Shown piece by piece: positions 7,745 to 15,646 of a stretch of 36,743 nt of DNA. The notes beneath the pieces were generated by a model. The model did not search any database. It was given only the letters and a program-made list of their open reading frames with translations, and was not told the DNA's origin. Position 1 is the first letter of the stretch; each line of letters opens with the position of its first letter. The DNA lies in contig DATKSG010000090.1 in assembly GCA_035531775.1 (NCBI GenBank), positions 1-36,743 on the forward strand. The letters run 5' to 3'. A program made the translations under genes and the position numbers. The DNA is from DATKSG01 sp035531775. Its GTDB lineage: Bacteria > Actinomycetota > Acidimicrobiia > Acidimicrobiales > UBA8190.

Positions 7745-8893
7745 TCAGCCTGTTGCGCCGGTGAGCGCAGCAGCCAGCCTACGTGCGAGGAGGTCATAAC
7801 CGAAGGACTGCTCGGCCCGGGCCCGCGATGCCGCCCCCATGCGCCGGCGCCGGTCCTCGTCGCCGAGCAGGGCCCTCAGGGCGGCGGCCAGCTCCCCGGC
7901 ATCGGCCGGCCGGTCCACCACCAGGCCGGTCTCTCCGTGGACCACGGCCTCGTCGGCCCCCCCGCTGCGCCCGGCCACCTGGGGCACGCCGGCAGCGGCC
8001 GCCTCCAGGAAGACGATGCCGAACCCCTCCTGTTCGAGGCCCATCCAGCGGTTGCGACAGGCCATGACGAAGACGTCGGCGGCGCCGTAGAGGGCGGGCA
8101 GGTCCTCGTCGGCCACCCGGCCGAGCAGGCGTACTGGAGCCCCAGTGGACCGGGCCCGGGCGTCGAGCCGGGCCCGGTCCCGTCCCTCACCCCCGATGAC
8201 CACGGCCAGGGACGAGAAGGAGGGGGCCAGGGCGGCGGCGGCGTCGATGAGCACGTCCATCCCCTTGCGCGGCACCAGGCGGCTCACGCTAAGCACCACC
8301 AGCGCGTCGGCGTCGAGGCCGAAGCGGGCCCGGGCGGCGGCCCGGGCCGGAGCATCGAGGGGGACGAAGCGCGAGGTGTCCACACCGGGGGGGACCTCCA
8401 CCACCGGGGGCATGGCCGCACCGGCGGCCCGCAGCGCCTCGGCGGCCGGGTAGCCGCCGGCGCTCACGGCGAGTCGCGATCGGCGCAGCACGTGGGCCAG
8501 GGCCTGGCGGGTCACCGGAAGGCGGCCAGGCACGGTCACCTCGGCACCGTGGAGGATCACGGCGTAGGGCAGCCCGAAGGCGGGAGCGGCCAGGCCGAGC
8601 GGCAGTGCCGGGTCCACCACCACCAGAGCGGCATCCACCTCGGCAGCAGCGCGCCGGACGCGGTGGACGGTGTCGGGAGTGGGCAGCAGGGTGCGGTGCG
8701 GCACACGTGTGATGCGGATGCCCGATGCGGCCTGTTCGGCGTCGAAGGCGGCGGCATCGGGATGCGACGACGAGGTGAGCACGGCGTAGGAGTCCGGGGC
8801 CAAGCGGCGCCACAGCTCCCACAGGTAGACCTGGATCCCCCCCACCTTGGGCGGGAAGTCGTTGGTGACGAGCAGGTGGGCCCGGGCCGTCAC
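7745..8893 (-). CDS. pimB: GT4 glycosyltransferase, probable PimB'-type mannosyltransferase
   Basis: A 382-residue GT-B fold glycosyltransferase. The N-terminus LLVTNDFPPKVGGIQVYL closely follows mycobacterial PimB' (Rv2188c), which adds the second mannose to phosphatidylinositol monomannoside on the cytoplasmic face of the membrane. Other marks are VPPGVDTSRF, SRLVPRKGMD and the EX7E nucleotide-sugar motif in EGFGIVFLE. Length matches the family. The GTG start overlaps the stop of the 72-residue upstream gene by four bases. The assignment to PimB' rests on remembered similarity and on the syntenic neighbours (SRPBCC, exonuclease, trpD); other GT4 specificities are possible. Confidence 0.85.
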   Translation of the reverse strand: MTARAHLLVTNDFPPKVGGIQVYLWELWRRLAPDSYAVLTSSSHPDAAAFDAEQAASGIRITRVPHRTLLPTPDTVHRVRRAAAEVDAALVVVDPALPLGLAAPAFGLPYAVILHGAEVTVPGRLPVTRQALAHVLRRSRLAVSAGGYPAAEALRAAGAAMPPVVEVPPGVDTSRFVPLDAPARAAARARFGLDADALVVLSVSRLVPRKGMDVLIDAAAALAPSFSSLAVVIGGEGRDRARLDARARSTGAPVRLLGRVADEDLPALYGAADVFVMACRNRWMGLEQEGFGIVFLEAAAAGVPQVAGRSGGADEAVVHGETGLVVDRPADAGELAAALRALLGDEDRRRRMGAASRARAEQSFGYDLLARRLAAALTGATG

Positions 8894-9108
8894 CCCGTGA
8901 GGCGCCCGTGGTCCCGGCTGGTGAAGCGCAGCGACGGCACCAGCCCGGCGTGGGCCAGCATGCGCACGGCCCGGGCCTCCTCGGCGTCGATGACCACAGC
9001 GTCGTCGGGGTCACGCCCGAGCACGAAGCTGACCAGGCAGTCGTCGCAGGCGTCGCTGTCCTGCAGGCTGCACTCGTCACAGCTGATCGAGATGGTGGGA
9101 CTGGTCAT
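8890..9108 (-). CDS. Small CxxC protein of unknown function, coupled to pimB'
   Basis: A 72-residue acidic protein with two closely spaced Cys pairs: C10-x2-C13 (CDEC) and C21-x2-C24 (CDDC). These could bind one zinc ion or an iron-sulfur centre. The C-terminal half (VVIDAEEARAVRMLAHAGLVPSL) looks helical. I recognise the pattern as conserved in actinobacteria but know no function. It starts at an ATG sharing one base with the preceding stop (TGATG) and overlaps the next start by four bases, so three genes are likely translated in a coupled way. A redox or metal-linked partner of the downstream enzymes is conceivable but unproved. Confidence 0.75.
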   Translation of the reverse strand: MTSPTISISCDECSLQDSDACDDCLVSFVLGRDPDDAVVIDAEEARAVRMLAHAGLVPSLRFTSRDHGRLTG

Positions 9109-9386
9109 CAGGCACCCCCTGGTTCGGGCCGGTCATCGGGCATCGACGACAGGGTGCCAGAGGGGTGTAACGGCGGATCGTCGGTGGCCACCAGCTCCAC
9201 AGCCCGGCCGTGGCCGCACCAGCGGCACGAGACCTCGACCACGTCCTCGGTGAGCACCTGCTCGTCCTCCACGTGCAGCTCGCCCCCCACGCTGTAATGG
9301 TGAAAGGCCCGAGTACGCCGGTCGGTGACCACGTCGAAGCGCGTCAGGTTCCCGCACGCGCTGCAGCGGTAACGAGCAGGAGGCAT
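9108..9386 (-). CDS. Zinc-ribbon-like small protein, first gene of the pimB' operon
   Basis: A 92-residue protein with a split zinc-ribbon pattern: C8-x2-C11 near the N-terminus (CSACG) and C54-x2-C57 later (CRWCG). Between them lies a beta-rich stretch containing DRRTRAFHHYSVGGELHVEDEQ. The C-terminal 25 residues look disordered. The function is unknown; the ribbon could bind nucleic acid, or a protein partner. It heads the operon and is divergent from the exonuclease gene, with a 48-base gap. A TAGCGT box six bases before its ATG suggests a leaderless mRNA, which fixes the start. Confidence 0.75.
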   Translation of the reverse strand: MPPARYRCSACGNLTRFDVVTDRRTRAFHHYSVGGELHVEDEQVLTEDVVEVSCRWCGHGRAVELVATDDPPLHPSGTLSSMPDDRPEPGGA

Positions 9387-9392
9387 CGACCC

Positions 9393-9398
9393 ACGCTA
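9393..9398 (-). promoter_or_regulatory. Leaderless-type -10 box of the pimB' operon
   Basis: TAGCGT on the minus strand is six bases before the ATG at 9386. The box is identical in sequence and spacing to those before the TetR and acyl-CoA dehydrogenase genes. Confidence 0.5.
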
Positions 9399-9424
9399 TC
9401 CGCGCCTTGTCACACCCCCGTGCG

Positions 9425-9430
9425 TACCCT
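9425..9430 (+). promoter_or_regulatory. Leaderless-type -10 box of the exonuclease gene
   Basis: TACCCT lies four bases before the ATG at 9435 and seven before the in-frame ATG at 9438. The second spacing fits the other boxes of the window better. Confidence 0.4.
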
Positions 9431-9434
9431 GCGG

Positions 9435-10055
9435 ATGATGCTGTCGTCCTTGGCGACGCCGCTGTTCGAGGTGACCTTCGCCGTGCTCGACGTGGAGACG
9501 ACCGGCGGCTCTCCCGAGACGGCCGCCCTCACCGAGGTCGGTGTGGCCACTTTCCGAGGCGGCCGGCTGCTCGGGTGCTACGAGACGCTGGTGGACCCGT
9601 CGCGTCCCATGCCCCCATTTGTGAGCGAGCTGACCGGGATCACCGACGCCATGGTGCGCGGCGCCCCGCCGGTAGCGTCCGTCCTCCCGACACTGGTCGA
9701 GTACCTCGGTGAGTCCGTGCTGGTCGGGCACAACGTGGGCTTCGACCTCGGGTTCCTCAATGCAGCGCTGACCGGCTGCCGTTGTCCACCGCTCGGCAAC
9801 GTGGCCGTCGACACCTTGCCGCTGGCCCGGCGCCTGGTGGGCGACGAGGTGCCCAACTGCACCCTGTCCACCTTGTCGTCGTGGCTGGAGCTCGAGCACC
9901 GCCCCGCGCACCGGGCCCTGGCCGACGCCCTGGCCACCGCCGACCTGCTGCACCGCCTGCTCGAACAGGCCGCCGGGTACGGCGTGACCCGGCTCGGGGA
10001 GTTGCTCGAGCTCCCCGAGCGCCTACCGGTGCGTCGCCCGGTGCCGGCGTCGTAG
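9435..10055 (+). CDS. DEDDh 3'-5' exonuclease, DnaQ/epsilon-like
   Basis: A 206-residue exonuclease domain of the DNA polymerase III epsilon family. All catalytic residues of the DEDDh class are visible: Asp19 and Glu21 in VLDVETTG, Asp104 in GHNVGFDLGFL, and His159 plus Asp164 in HRALADA. It should remove nucleotides from 3' ends of DNA or RNA using two metal ions. It stands alone here, while the related M. tuberculosis Rv2191 (as I recall) fuses such a domain to a UvrC-like part. It is therefore more likely an accessory repair nuclease than the replicative proofreader. It is followed 10 bases later by an Lrp-type gene. Start may be 9435 or 9438. Confidence 0.88.
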   Translation: MMLSSLATPLFEVTFAVLDVETTGGSPETAALTEVGVATFRGGRLLGCYETLVDPSRPMPPFVSELTGITDAMVRGAPPVASVLPTLVEYLGESVLVGHNVGFDLGFLNAALTGCRCPPLGNVAVDTLPLARRLVGDEVPNCTLSTLSSWLELEHRPAHRALADALATADLLHRLLEQAAGYGVTRLGELLELPERLPVRRPVPAS

Positions 10056-10058
10056 TGT
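10053..10058 (+). promoter_or_regulatory. Leaderless-type -10 box of the RAM-domain gene
   Basis: TAGTGT begins in the stop codon of the exonuclease gene and ends seven bases before the GTG at 10066. Confidence 0.4.
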
Positions 10059-10065
10059 CGGCTTC

Positions 10066-10347
10066 GTGCTGCACGCCTTCGTACTTATCGACGCCGTCCC
10101 GTCGCGCATCGCCGGCCTGGCCGAAGAGCTGGCCGACATGAGCGGCGTGACCGAGGTGTTCTCGGTGGCCGGCGGGGTGGCCGACCTAATCGCCATCGTA
10201 CGGGTGCGCCACCACGACGACCTGGTCGACGTGGTCACGGCCCGCATCGCCGCTTTGGACGGCATCGAGTCGACCACCACGCTGGTGGCCTTCAAGGCCT
10301 ACAGCCGCCACGACCTCGAGACCATGTGGGACATCGGGCCGGCCTGA
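10066..10347 (+). CDS. Stand-alone Lrp/AsnC ligand-binding (RAM) domain protein
   Basis: A 93-residue protein consisting only of the alpha/beta ligand-binding domain of Lrp/AsnC regulators, with no helix-turn-helix. The pattern is clear: AFVLIDAVPSRIAGLAEELADMSGV, then EVFSVAGGVADLIAIVRVRHHDDL, then a C-terminal VAFKAYSRHDL strand. Such RAM proteins form dimers or octamers that bind amino acids and may modulate full-length regulators or enzymes. Its position next to trpD suggests a link to amino-acid metabolism, which is only inference. The gene is convergent with trpD, with a gap of 45 bases. GTG is the start; a TAGTGT box seven bases upstream supports it. Confidence 0.85.
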   Translation: MLHAFVLIDAVPSRIAGLAEELADMSGVTEVFSVAGGVADLIAIVRVRHHDDLVDVVTARIAALDGIESTTTLVAFKAYSRHDLETMWDIGPA

Positions 10348-10392
10348 GCCCTTGGCATCTCCCCGGCCCGGCCCGGTCTGCTCTGTAGAAAG

Positions 10393-11451
10393 TCAGCCGG
10401 CGGCCTCGTTCGAGACCCGCACCAGATCGTCGAGCACCAGCGCCGCCCGGCCGTCATCGATGGCGGAGCCGGCCTGCTCCACCCCGGCGGCCAGGTCGTC
10501 GACCCGCCCGGCCACCACCAGGGCGGCCGCCGCGTTCAGCACCACGATGTCGCGATGGGCGCCCGGTTGGCCGTGCAGGACGCGCCGCACCACTTCGGCG
10601 TTCGTGGCCGCATCGCCGCCGCGCAGGTCGTCGAGGGTGGCTCGGGCCAGGCCGAAACTCGTGGCGTCCACCGTGGTGCGCCCGATGACCGGCTCGGTGC
10701 TGTCGGGGCCGGTGCTGTGCGCTTCGAGCACCGTGCTCGGCCCGGTGGTCGACAATTCATCAAGGCCGTCGTGGCCGTGGACGACCATGGCCCGTCGCGT
10801 GCCGTTGGCCATGAGCACGCCGAGCATCTTCTCGGCCATGGCCGGATCGCTCACCCCCACCACCTGGTGCCGGGCCCGGGCCGGGTTGGCCAGGGGGCCG
10901 AGGAAGTTGAACACGGTGGCCACCCCGAGCTCACGACGCACCGGTCCGGCGTAGCGCATGGCCGGATGAAAGCGCGGGGCGAAGCAGAACCCCATACCCA
11001 CCTCAGCCACGCAGCGGGCCACGCCCTCGGCGCCGAGGTCGATGACCACGCCCAGCGCCTCGAGCACGTCGGCCGAGCCGGCCGCCGAGCTGGCGGCGCG
11101 CCCGCCGTGCTTGCACACCCGGGCCCCAGCGCCGGCCACCACCAGGGCGGCCATGGTCGACACATTGATGGAGCGGCTGCGGTCGCCGCCGGTGCCGCAG
11201 GTGTCGACCAGGTCGCCGGGGATGGAAAGGGGCTCGGCGTGGGCCAGCATGGCCCGGAGGAAGCCGGACATCTCCTGCACCGTCTCGCCCTTCATGCGCA
11301 GAGCGGTAACGAAGGCCCCGATCTGGCCGTCGGTGGCCTCGCCCGACAGCACGGCGGCCAGGGCCTCGGCCGCCTCGTCCCCGCTCAAGTCACCGCCGGC
11401 CAGCAACCGCGACAGCACCGCCGGCCACCCGCCCTCGTTCAGTCCCACCAC
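10393..11451 (-). CDS. trpD: Anthranilate phosphoribosyltransferase
   Basis: The second step of tryptophan synthesis: anthranilate plus PRPP gives phosphoribosyl-anthranilate. The 352-residue length is normal. Motifs seen are GTGGD at 86-90 and NVST at 96-99 (PRPP binding), a KHG-R-ASS loop near 114-122 and a downstream GLDELSTTGPS segment carrying the Asp-Glu metal ligands. One oddity: the normally near-invariant KHGN is KHGG here, so the Asn that in other TrpD enzymes lines the anthranilate site is replaced by Gly (seen in the codons). The start is GTG 11451 or 11448, overlapping the end of the acyl-CoA dehydrogenase gene by 13 or 10 bases. No other trp gene is in the window. Confidence 0.92.
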   Translation of the reverse strand: MVGLNEGGWPAVLSRLLAGGDLSGDEAAEALAAVLSGEATDGQIGAFVTALRMKGETVQEMSGFLRAMLAHAEPLSIPGDLVDTCGTGGDRSRSINVSTMAALVVAGAGARVCKHGGRAASSAAGSADVLEALGVVIDLGAEGVARCVAEVGMGFCFAPRFHPAMRYAGPVRRELGVATVFNFLGPLANPARARHQVVGVSDPAMAEKMLGVLMANGTRRAMVVHGHDGLDELSTTGPSTVLEAHSTGPDSTEPVIGRTTVDATSFGLARATLDDLRGGDAATNAEVVRRVLHGQPGAHRDIVVLNAAAALVVAGRVDDLAAGVEQAGSAIDDGRAALVLDDLVRVSNEAAG

Positions 11452-12614
11452 AGGTCCCCGTCGAGCACGCCCTTGGCGATGAGCCCCAGCTGGACCTGGC
11501 TCGTACCCTCCACGATGGTGAGCTGCTTGGCGTCGCGATACCACTGCTCGGTGGGGTGGTCCTCCATGTACCCCGCCGCGCCGAGCAACTGCACGGCCAG
11601 CCCCGAAGCCCGCACGGCCAGCTCGGTGGCGTGGAACTTGGCCGCCGACAAGTACGGCACCCACTCCTTGGTGAACTTGCCCTGATCGGCCAACCAGGCG
11701 GCGCGGTAAGTGAGCAGCCGGGCCGCCTCGATGTCCACCGCGCAACGGGCGATCTCCCACTGGATGCCCTGGAAGTCGGCGATGGTCTTGCCAAAGGCGG
11801 TGCGCTGCTTCACGTAGTCGGTGGCGTACATGAGCGCCCCCTCAGCCAGGCCGATACCCCGGGCGGCCACGACTGGGCGCATCGAGTTGAGCCCCAGCAT
11901 GGCCAGGCGGAAACCGCCCACCTCGCCGATCACGTTCTCGGCCGGCACCCGCACCTCGTGCAGGAGCAGCTCGCCGGTGTCGACGCCCCGCACCCCCATC
12001 TTGTGGTCGGTGCGGCCCACCTCCACCCCGGGGAAGGCACGTTCCACGATGAAGGCGGTGACCGAGTCATGCGCCCGGCTGGCCGGATCGCCCGTTTTGG
12101 CAAACACGGTGTACCAGTCGGCCTCGCGCACGCCCGACATCCAGCACTTGGTGCCGGTGAGCACCCAGCCGCCGGGGCGATCGAGGTCGGGGGTGGCGCG
12201 CGTGCGCATACCCATGACGTCGCTGCCCGCCTGCGGCTCGGACAAACCGAAGGCGGCCCGCTGGGCGCCGGCTGCCAGCGGCGGCAGGTACTTGCGCTTT
12301 TGCTCCTCGGAGCCGGCGATCATGACCGGCCCGGTGGGCAGCCGGGTCAACAGCAACATGAGGGCGGCCGTGTTGGAGTACTTGGCCACCTCCTCGATGG
12401 CGATGGTAAGGCCCAAGATGCCGGCCCCGCCGCCCCCGTAGGCCTCGGGAATGCACAGGCCGAGCAGGCCGGCGTCCCGGAAAGACTCGAAGACGTCGGT
12501 CGGGTACTCGCCGCTGCGGTCGATCTGGCGGGCGCGGGGTTGAACCTTGTCGCGGGCCAGGCGGCGCACCACGTCGCGTAGCTCGGTCAACTCGGGTGAG
12601 AGTTCGAAGTCCAC
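11439..12614 (-). CDS. Acyl-CoA dehydrogenase
   Basis: A 391-residue FAD enzyme that introduces a trans-2 double bond into acyl-CoA, passing electrons to an electron-transfer flavoprotein. Family segments are visible in order: the N-terminal helical part with RLARDKVQPRA, the FAD-contacting FGLSEPQAGSD, the ACAD signature region around LGLNSMRP, and the C-terminal YRDAKQLTIVEGTSQVQ with the catalytic-position Glu. Chain-length preference cannot be told. The gene lies upstream of trpD and overlaps it slightly, although no metabolic link is obvious. The start is GTG 12614, six bases after a TAGCGT box, and it is divergent from the ABC exporter operon. Confidence 0.92.
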   Translation of the reverse strand: MDFELSPELTELRDVVRRLARDKVQPRARQIDRSGEYPTDVFESFRDAGLLGLCIPEAYGGGGAGILGLTIAIEEVAKYSNTAALMLLLTRLPTGPVMIAGSEEQKRKYLPPLAAGAQRAAFGLSEPQAGSDVMGMRTRATPDLDRPGGWVLTGTKCWMSGVREADWYTVFAKTGDPASRAHDSVTAFIVERAFPGVEVGRTDHKMGVRGVDTGELLLHEVRVPAENVIGEVGGFRLAMLGLNSMRPVVAARGIGLAEGALMYATDYVKQRTAFGKTIADFQGIQWEIARCAVDIEAARLLTYRAAWLADQGKFTKEWVPYLSAAKFHATELAVRASGLAVQLLGAAGYMEDHPTEQWYRDAKQLTIVEGTSQVQLGLIAKGVLDGDLWWD

Positions 12615-12620
12615 CGGGCC

Positions 12621-12626
12621 ACGCTA
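12621..12626 (-). promoter_or_regulatory. Leaderless-type -10 box of the acyl-CoA dehydrogenase gene
   Basis: TAGCGT on the minus strand, six bases before the GTG at 12614. Confidence 0.5.
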
Positions 12627-12670
12627 CCGGACGCCCCGCGACGCCTCGCAGGCCCCGGGGCACGACACGG

Positions 12671-12676
12671 TAGTGT
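12671..12676 (+). promoter_or_regulatory. Leaderless-type -10 box of the first ABC exporter
   Basis: TAGTGT six bases before the ATG at 12683. With the box at 12621-12626 it forms a compact divergent promoter pair. Confidence 0.5.
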
Positions 12677-12682
12677 CGGCCC

Positions 12683-13693
12683 ATGTCCATGGCCGCGCCC
12701 AGCGCGCCGGGGGCGGCCACCATCGAGGTCCACGACCTGAGCCGCCGCTTCGGCGACCTCGAAGCCGTGCGCGGCGTGACCTTCGACGTGGCGCCCGGAG
12801 AGACCTTCGGCTTCCTCGGCCCCAACGGTGCGGGCAAGTCGACCACCATCTCCATGCTCTGCACACTGCTCAATCCGACGGCCGGGCGGGCCACCGTGGC
12901 CGGCTTCGACGTGGCCCGCCAGCGAGCCGAGGTGCGCAAGCGCATAGGCCTCGTCTTCCAGGACACCACCCTCGACGACTACCTCACGGCCGAGGAGAAC
13001 CTGCGCTTCCACGCCGAGCTCTACGGCGTTCCCCGGGCCCAGGCCGCCGAGCGCCTGCGCGACGTCATGGAGATGGTGGGCCTGTGGGATCGGCGCACCG
13101 GGCTGGTGCGGACGTTCTCGGGGGGGATGAAGCGCCGGCTCGAGATCGCCCGGGGCTTGTTGCACTCGCCCCGGGTGCTGTTCCTCGACGAGCCCACGGT
13201 GGGGCTCGACCCCCAGACCCGGTCCCACATCTGGAGCTACATCAACGACCTGCGCCGGCGCGAGTCCATCACCATGTTCCTCACCACCCACTACATGGAC
13301 GAGGCCGAGCACTGCGACCGCATCGCCATCATCGACGAGGGGCGCATCGTGGTCATCGACACACCCGAGGCCCTGAAGGCGAGCGTCGGGCGCGACCGCG
13401 TGCAGCTGCACACGGCCGACGACCAGGCTGCCATCGTGGCCCTGCGCGACCGCTTCGGGCTGGAGGCGACAGTCAGCGAAGGGGCGGTGACCATGCACGT
13501 GGCCGGGGGCGAGCAGTTCGTGCCCAGACTGTTCGCCGAGCTCGAGGTACCCATCTCCTCGGTGAGCATCGCCCGGCCCACCTTGGACGACGTGTTCATG
13601 AACTACACGGGCCGTACCATCCGCGATGCGGAAGCCTCGAGTGCAGAACGCATGGCCGGTTCGCCGTGGATGCGCGCCGCGAGGCGGCGATGA
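12683..13693 (+). CDS. ABC-2 exporter ATP-binding protein, DrrA-like
   Basis: A 336-residue ATPase of the daunorubicin-resistance (DrrA) type, powering export by the membrane protein encoded next. Walker A GPNGAGKST at 46-54, signature FSGGMKRR at 145-152, Walker B VLFLDEPT at 165-172 and a TTHYMDEAE switch region are all intact. The C-terminal ~110 residues form the extra domain of DrrA-type ATPases that helps bind the permease. The gene overlaps the permease start by four bases (ATGA), which indicates coupled translation. The exported compound is unknown; lipids or antibiotics are typical for the family. Confidence 0.92.
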   Translation: MSMAAPSAPGAATIEVHDLSRRFGDLEAVRGVTFDVAPGETFGFLGPNGAGKSTTISMLCTLLNPTAGRATVAGFDVARQRAEVRKRIGLVFQDTTLDDYLTAEENLRFHAELYGVPRAQAAERLRDVMEMVGLWDRRTGLVRTFSGGMKRRLEIARGLLHSPRVLFLDEPTVGLDPQTRSHIWSYINDLRRRESITMFLTTHYMDEAEHCDRIAIIDEGRIVVIDTPEALKASVGRDRVQLHTADDQAAIVALRDRFGLEATVSEGAVTMHVAGGEQFVPRLFAELEVPISSVSIARPTLDDVFMNYTGRTIRDAEASSAERMAGSPWMRAARRR

Positions 13694-14625
13694 GCACCGA
13701 ACCGCTGGGCACCGGCCCGGTCAGCACCGAACCGCTGAGGACGGCCGCCGCCGGCACCGCCCACCGAGCGACCCCCGCCCCGGTGCGGGTGGCCGGCGGG
13801 CGCTGGCGCGACGACGCCCGCGCCGTAAAGGTGGTGTGGCGGCGAGAGCTGATCCGATTCGGCCGCAACCGCCTTCGCATCGTGACCTCGCTCGTGCAGC
13901 CGGTCCTCTTCCTCTTCGTGCTGGGCACCGGGCTGTCCTCGCTCGTGTCCAAGGGACTGCCGGCCGGGAGCGGGGTCAATTTCCGGACCTTCATGTTCCC
14001 GGGGGTGGTGGCCATGACGGTGCTGTTCACTTCGATATTCTCGGCCGTGTCCATCGTGTGGGACCGCGAGTTCGGTTTCCTGCGCGAGATGCTGGTGGCT
14101 CCGGTGCGCCGCGGCGCGCTGGTGGCGGGCAAGTGCGCCGGAGGCGCCACCGTGGCCACCTTGCAGGCCCTCATCATGTTGGCCCTGGCCGGGCTGGTGG
14201 GGGTGCCCTACTCCCCGCTGCTGCTGCTCACTCTGGCCGGGGAGATGCTGCTGGCCGCCGTGACGATCACCGCCCTCGGAACCGCCCTGGCCTCGCGTAT
14301 GGCTCAGGTGGAGTCCTTTCAGGTGGTGATGCAGTTCGTCGTCCTGCCTTTGTTCTTCTTGTCGGGGGCCCTGTTCCCCATCCGGGGGCTGCCGACGTGG
14401 CTGAGCATCCTCACCCGCCTGGACCCGCTGGCCTACGTGGTGGACCCCATGCGCAGAGCCGTCTTCGCCCACATGCACACGACGCCGGCCGTGGCCAAGG
14501 TCTTCGGGGCCACCATGACCTGGGGCTCGTGGCACGTGCCGGTCAGCCTCGAGCTCGGCCTCACCGCTGCCTTCGGCGCCCTGATGCTGGGCCTGGCCAT
14601 CGTGGCCTTCTCGCGCACCGACTGA
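13690..14625 (+). CDS. ABC-2 exporter permease, DrrB-like
   Basis: A 311-residue integral membrane protein, partner of the preceding ATPase. After a ~45-residue polar N-terminus come about six membrane segments. The first spans IVTSLVQPVLFLFVLGTGLSSL. The cytoplasmic loop after the second holds VWDREFGFLREMLVAPV, the coupling signature of ABC-2 permeases. FFLSGALFPIRGLP and DPLAYVVDPMR are also typical. The N-terminus carries a short duplication (STEPLGTGPVSTEPLRTA). The ATG overlaps the ATPase stop codon. The pair looks complete and functional, unlike the second exporter that follows. Confidence 0.9.
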   Translation: MSTEPLGTGPVSTEPLRTAAAGTAHRATPAPVRVAGGRWRDDARAVKVVWRRELIRFGRNRLRIVTSLVQPVLFLFVLGTGLSSLVSKGLPAGSGVNFRTFMFPGVVAMTVLFTSIFSAVSIVWDREFGFLREMLVAPVRRGALVAGKCAGGATVATLQALIMLALAGLVGVPYSPLLLLTLAGEMLLAAVTITALGTALASRMAQVESFQVVMQFVVLPLFFLSGALFPIRGLPTWLSILTRLDPLAYVVDPMRRAVFAHMHTTPAVAKVFGATMTWGSWHVPVSLELGLTAAFGALMLGLAIVAFSRTD

Positions 14626-14703
14626 CGGCACAGCCGGCCGGGACCTCCGGCCCTGTCGGGGCAGGGTCTCCAGCCTCCACGCTGCAAGGAGGGCCAACGA
14701 CAC

Positions 14704-14709
14704 AGGAGG
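14704..14709 (+). promoter_or_regulatory. Shine-Dalgarno sequence deciding the start of the second exporter
   Basis: AGGAGG stands seven bases before GTG 14717 but touches GTG 14711. The later codon is therefore the likely original start. Confidence 0.6.
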
Positions 14710-14716
14710 AGTGCCC

Positions 14717-15636
14717 GTGGACCGACCGGCCATCGTCACCGAGGGACTGTCCAAGCGCTACGGAACCGTGGAAGCCCTGGCCGGATTGGACTTGTCGGTG
14801 GCGGCCGGCGAGGTGGTCGGGTACCTGGGGCCCAACGGGGCCGGCAAGACCACCACCATCCGGCTGCTGCTCGGGCTCATCCACCCGAGCGCCGGACGAG
14901 CCGAGATCTTCGGGCTGGACACCCAACGCCAAGCCGTCGAGGCCACCGGCACCTGGCTTACGTGCCGGGGGAAGCCACCCTGTGGCCCACGCTCACCGGA
15001 GCCGAGACGCTGCACGTGCTCGGCCGGGTGCAGGGGAGCGTCGACGCGGCCTATGGCGACGAGTTGGTGGAGCGCTTCGACTTCGATCCGTCGAAGAAGG
15101 TGCGCTCCTACTCCAAAGGCAACCGCCAGAAGCTGGTCCTGATCGCCGCCCTCATGACCCGAGCCGAGCTGCTGCTGCTCGACGAACCCACTGCCGGCCT
15201 CGACCCCCTGATGGAGCAGGCCTTCCGCGACGCCATCGGCCAGGCGCGCCGGCGGGGCCAGACCGTCTTCCTCTCGTCGCACATCTTGAGCGAGGTGGAA
15301 GCTCTGTGCGACCGCATCGGCATCCTGCGCCAGGGACGGCTGGCCGACCTGGGCACCATGGCCCAGCTCCGCCACCTGTCGGCCACCTCGGTGCAGGCCG
15401 CTTTCGAAGCAGCGGTGCCCGATGTGTCGGGCGTCCGGGGTGTGAGTGCGGTGCCGGTGGAGGGGAACGTGATGCGCTGCCAGGTACAGGGGTCGATCGA
15501 GCCGCTCCTGCAGGCTCTGGCCGGCGCCGGCGTGCACACTCTGCTCAGCCACGAGCCCTCCCTCGAAGAGCTGTTCCTAGCCCACTACGGAGCCGGCGGG
15601 ACGGCCCGGGAGCTCGCCGCCGTCGGTCCCCGGTGA
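14717..15636 (+). pseudogene. ABC exporter ATPase (tetronasin-type) broken by a one-base frameshift
   Basis: The first ~75 codons read in one frame through Walker A (GPNGAGKTTT). From about 14947 the homology continues in another frame: AYVPGEATLWPTLTGAETL, SYSKGNRQKLVLIAAL (signature region), LLLLDEPTAGLDPL and SSHILSEVEALCDR. Restoring one C in the run at 14945-14949 would give a continuous ATRHLAYVPGEA. This family usually reads RRLAYVPGE at this place, as in M. tuberculosis Rv1218c as I recall it. The ancestral protein would be about 306 residues. The unrestored first frame runs to a stop at 15142 with unrelated sequence. Reinitiation at GTG 14962 could make only a fragment without Walker A. 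The following permease is also damaged, so real decay is more likely than a sequencing error. Confidence 0.8.
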
Positions 15637-15646
15637 CCGGTAGTCC

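Noticed and set aside
12547..13689. Long upstream extension of the DrrB-like permease frame (692 codons)
   Set aside because: The first 380 codons run through the DrrA gene in another frame and have shadow composition; ATG 13690 with its ATGA overlap is the true start.
14627..14670. Short inverted repeats after the first exporter as a terminator
   Set aside because: Stems are five to seven bases with mismatches and no U-tract, not above expectation for this GC content.
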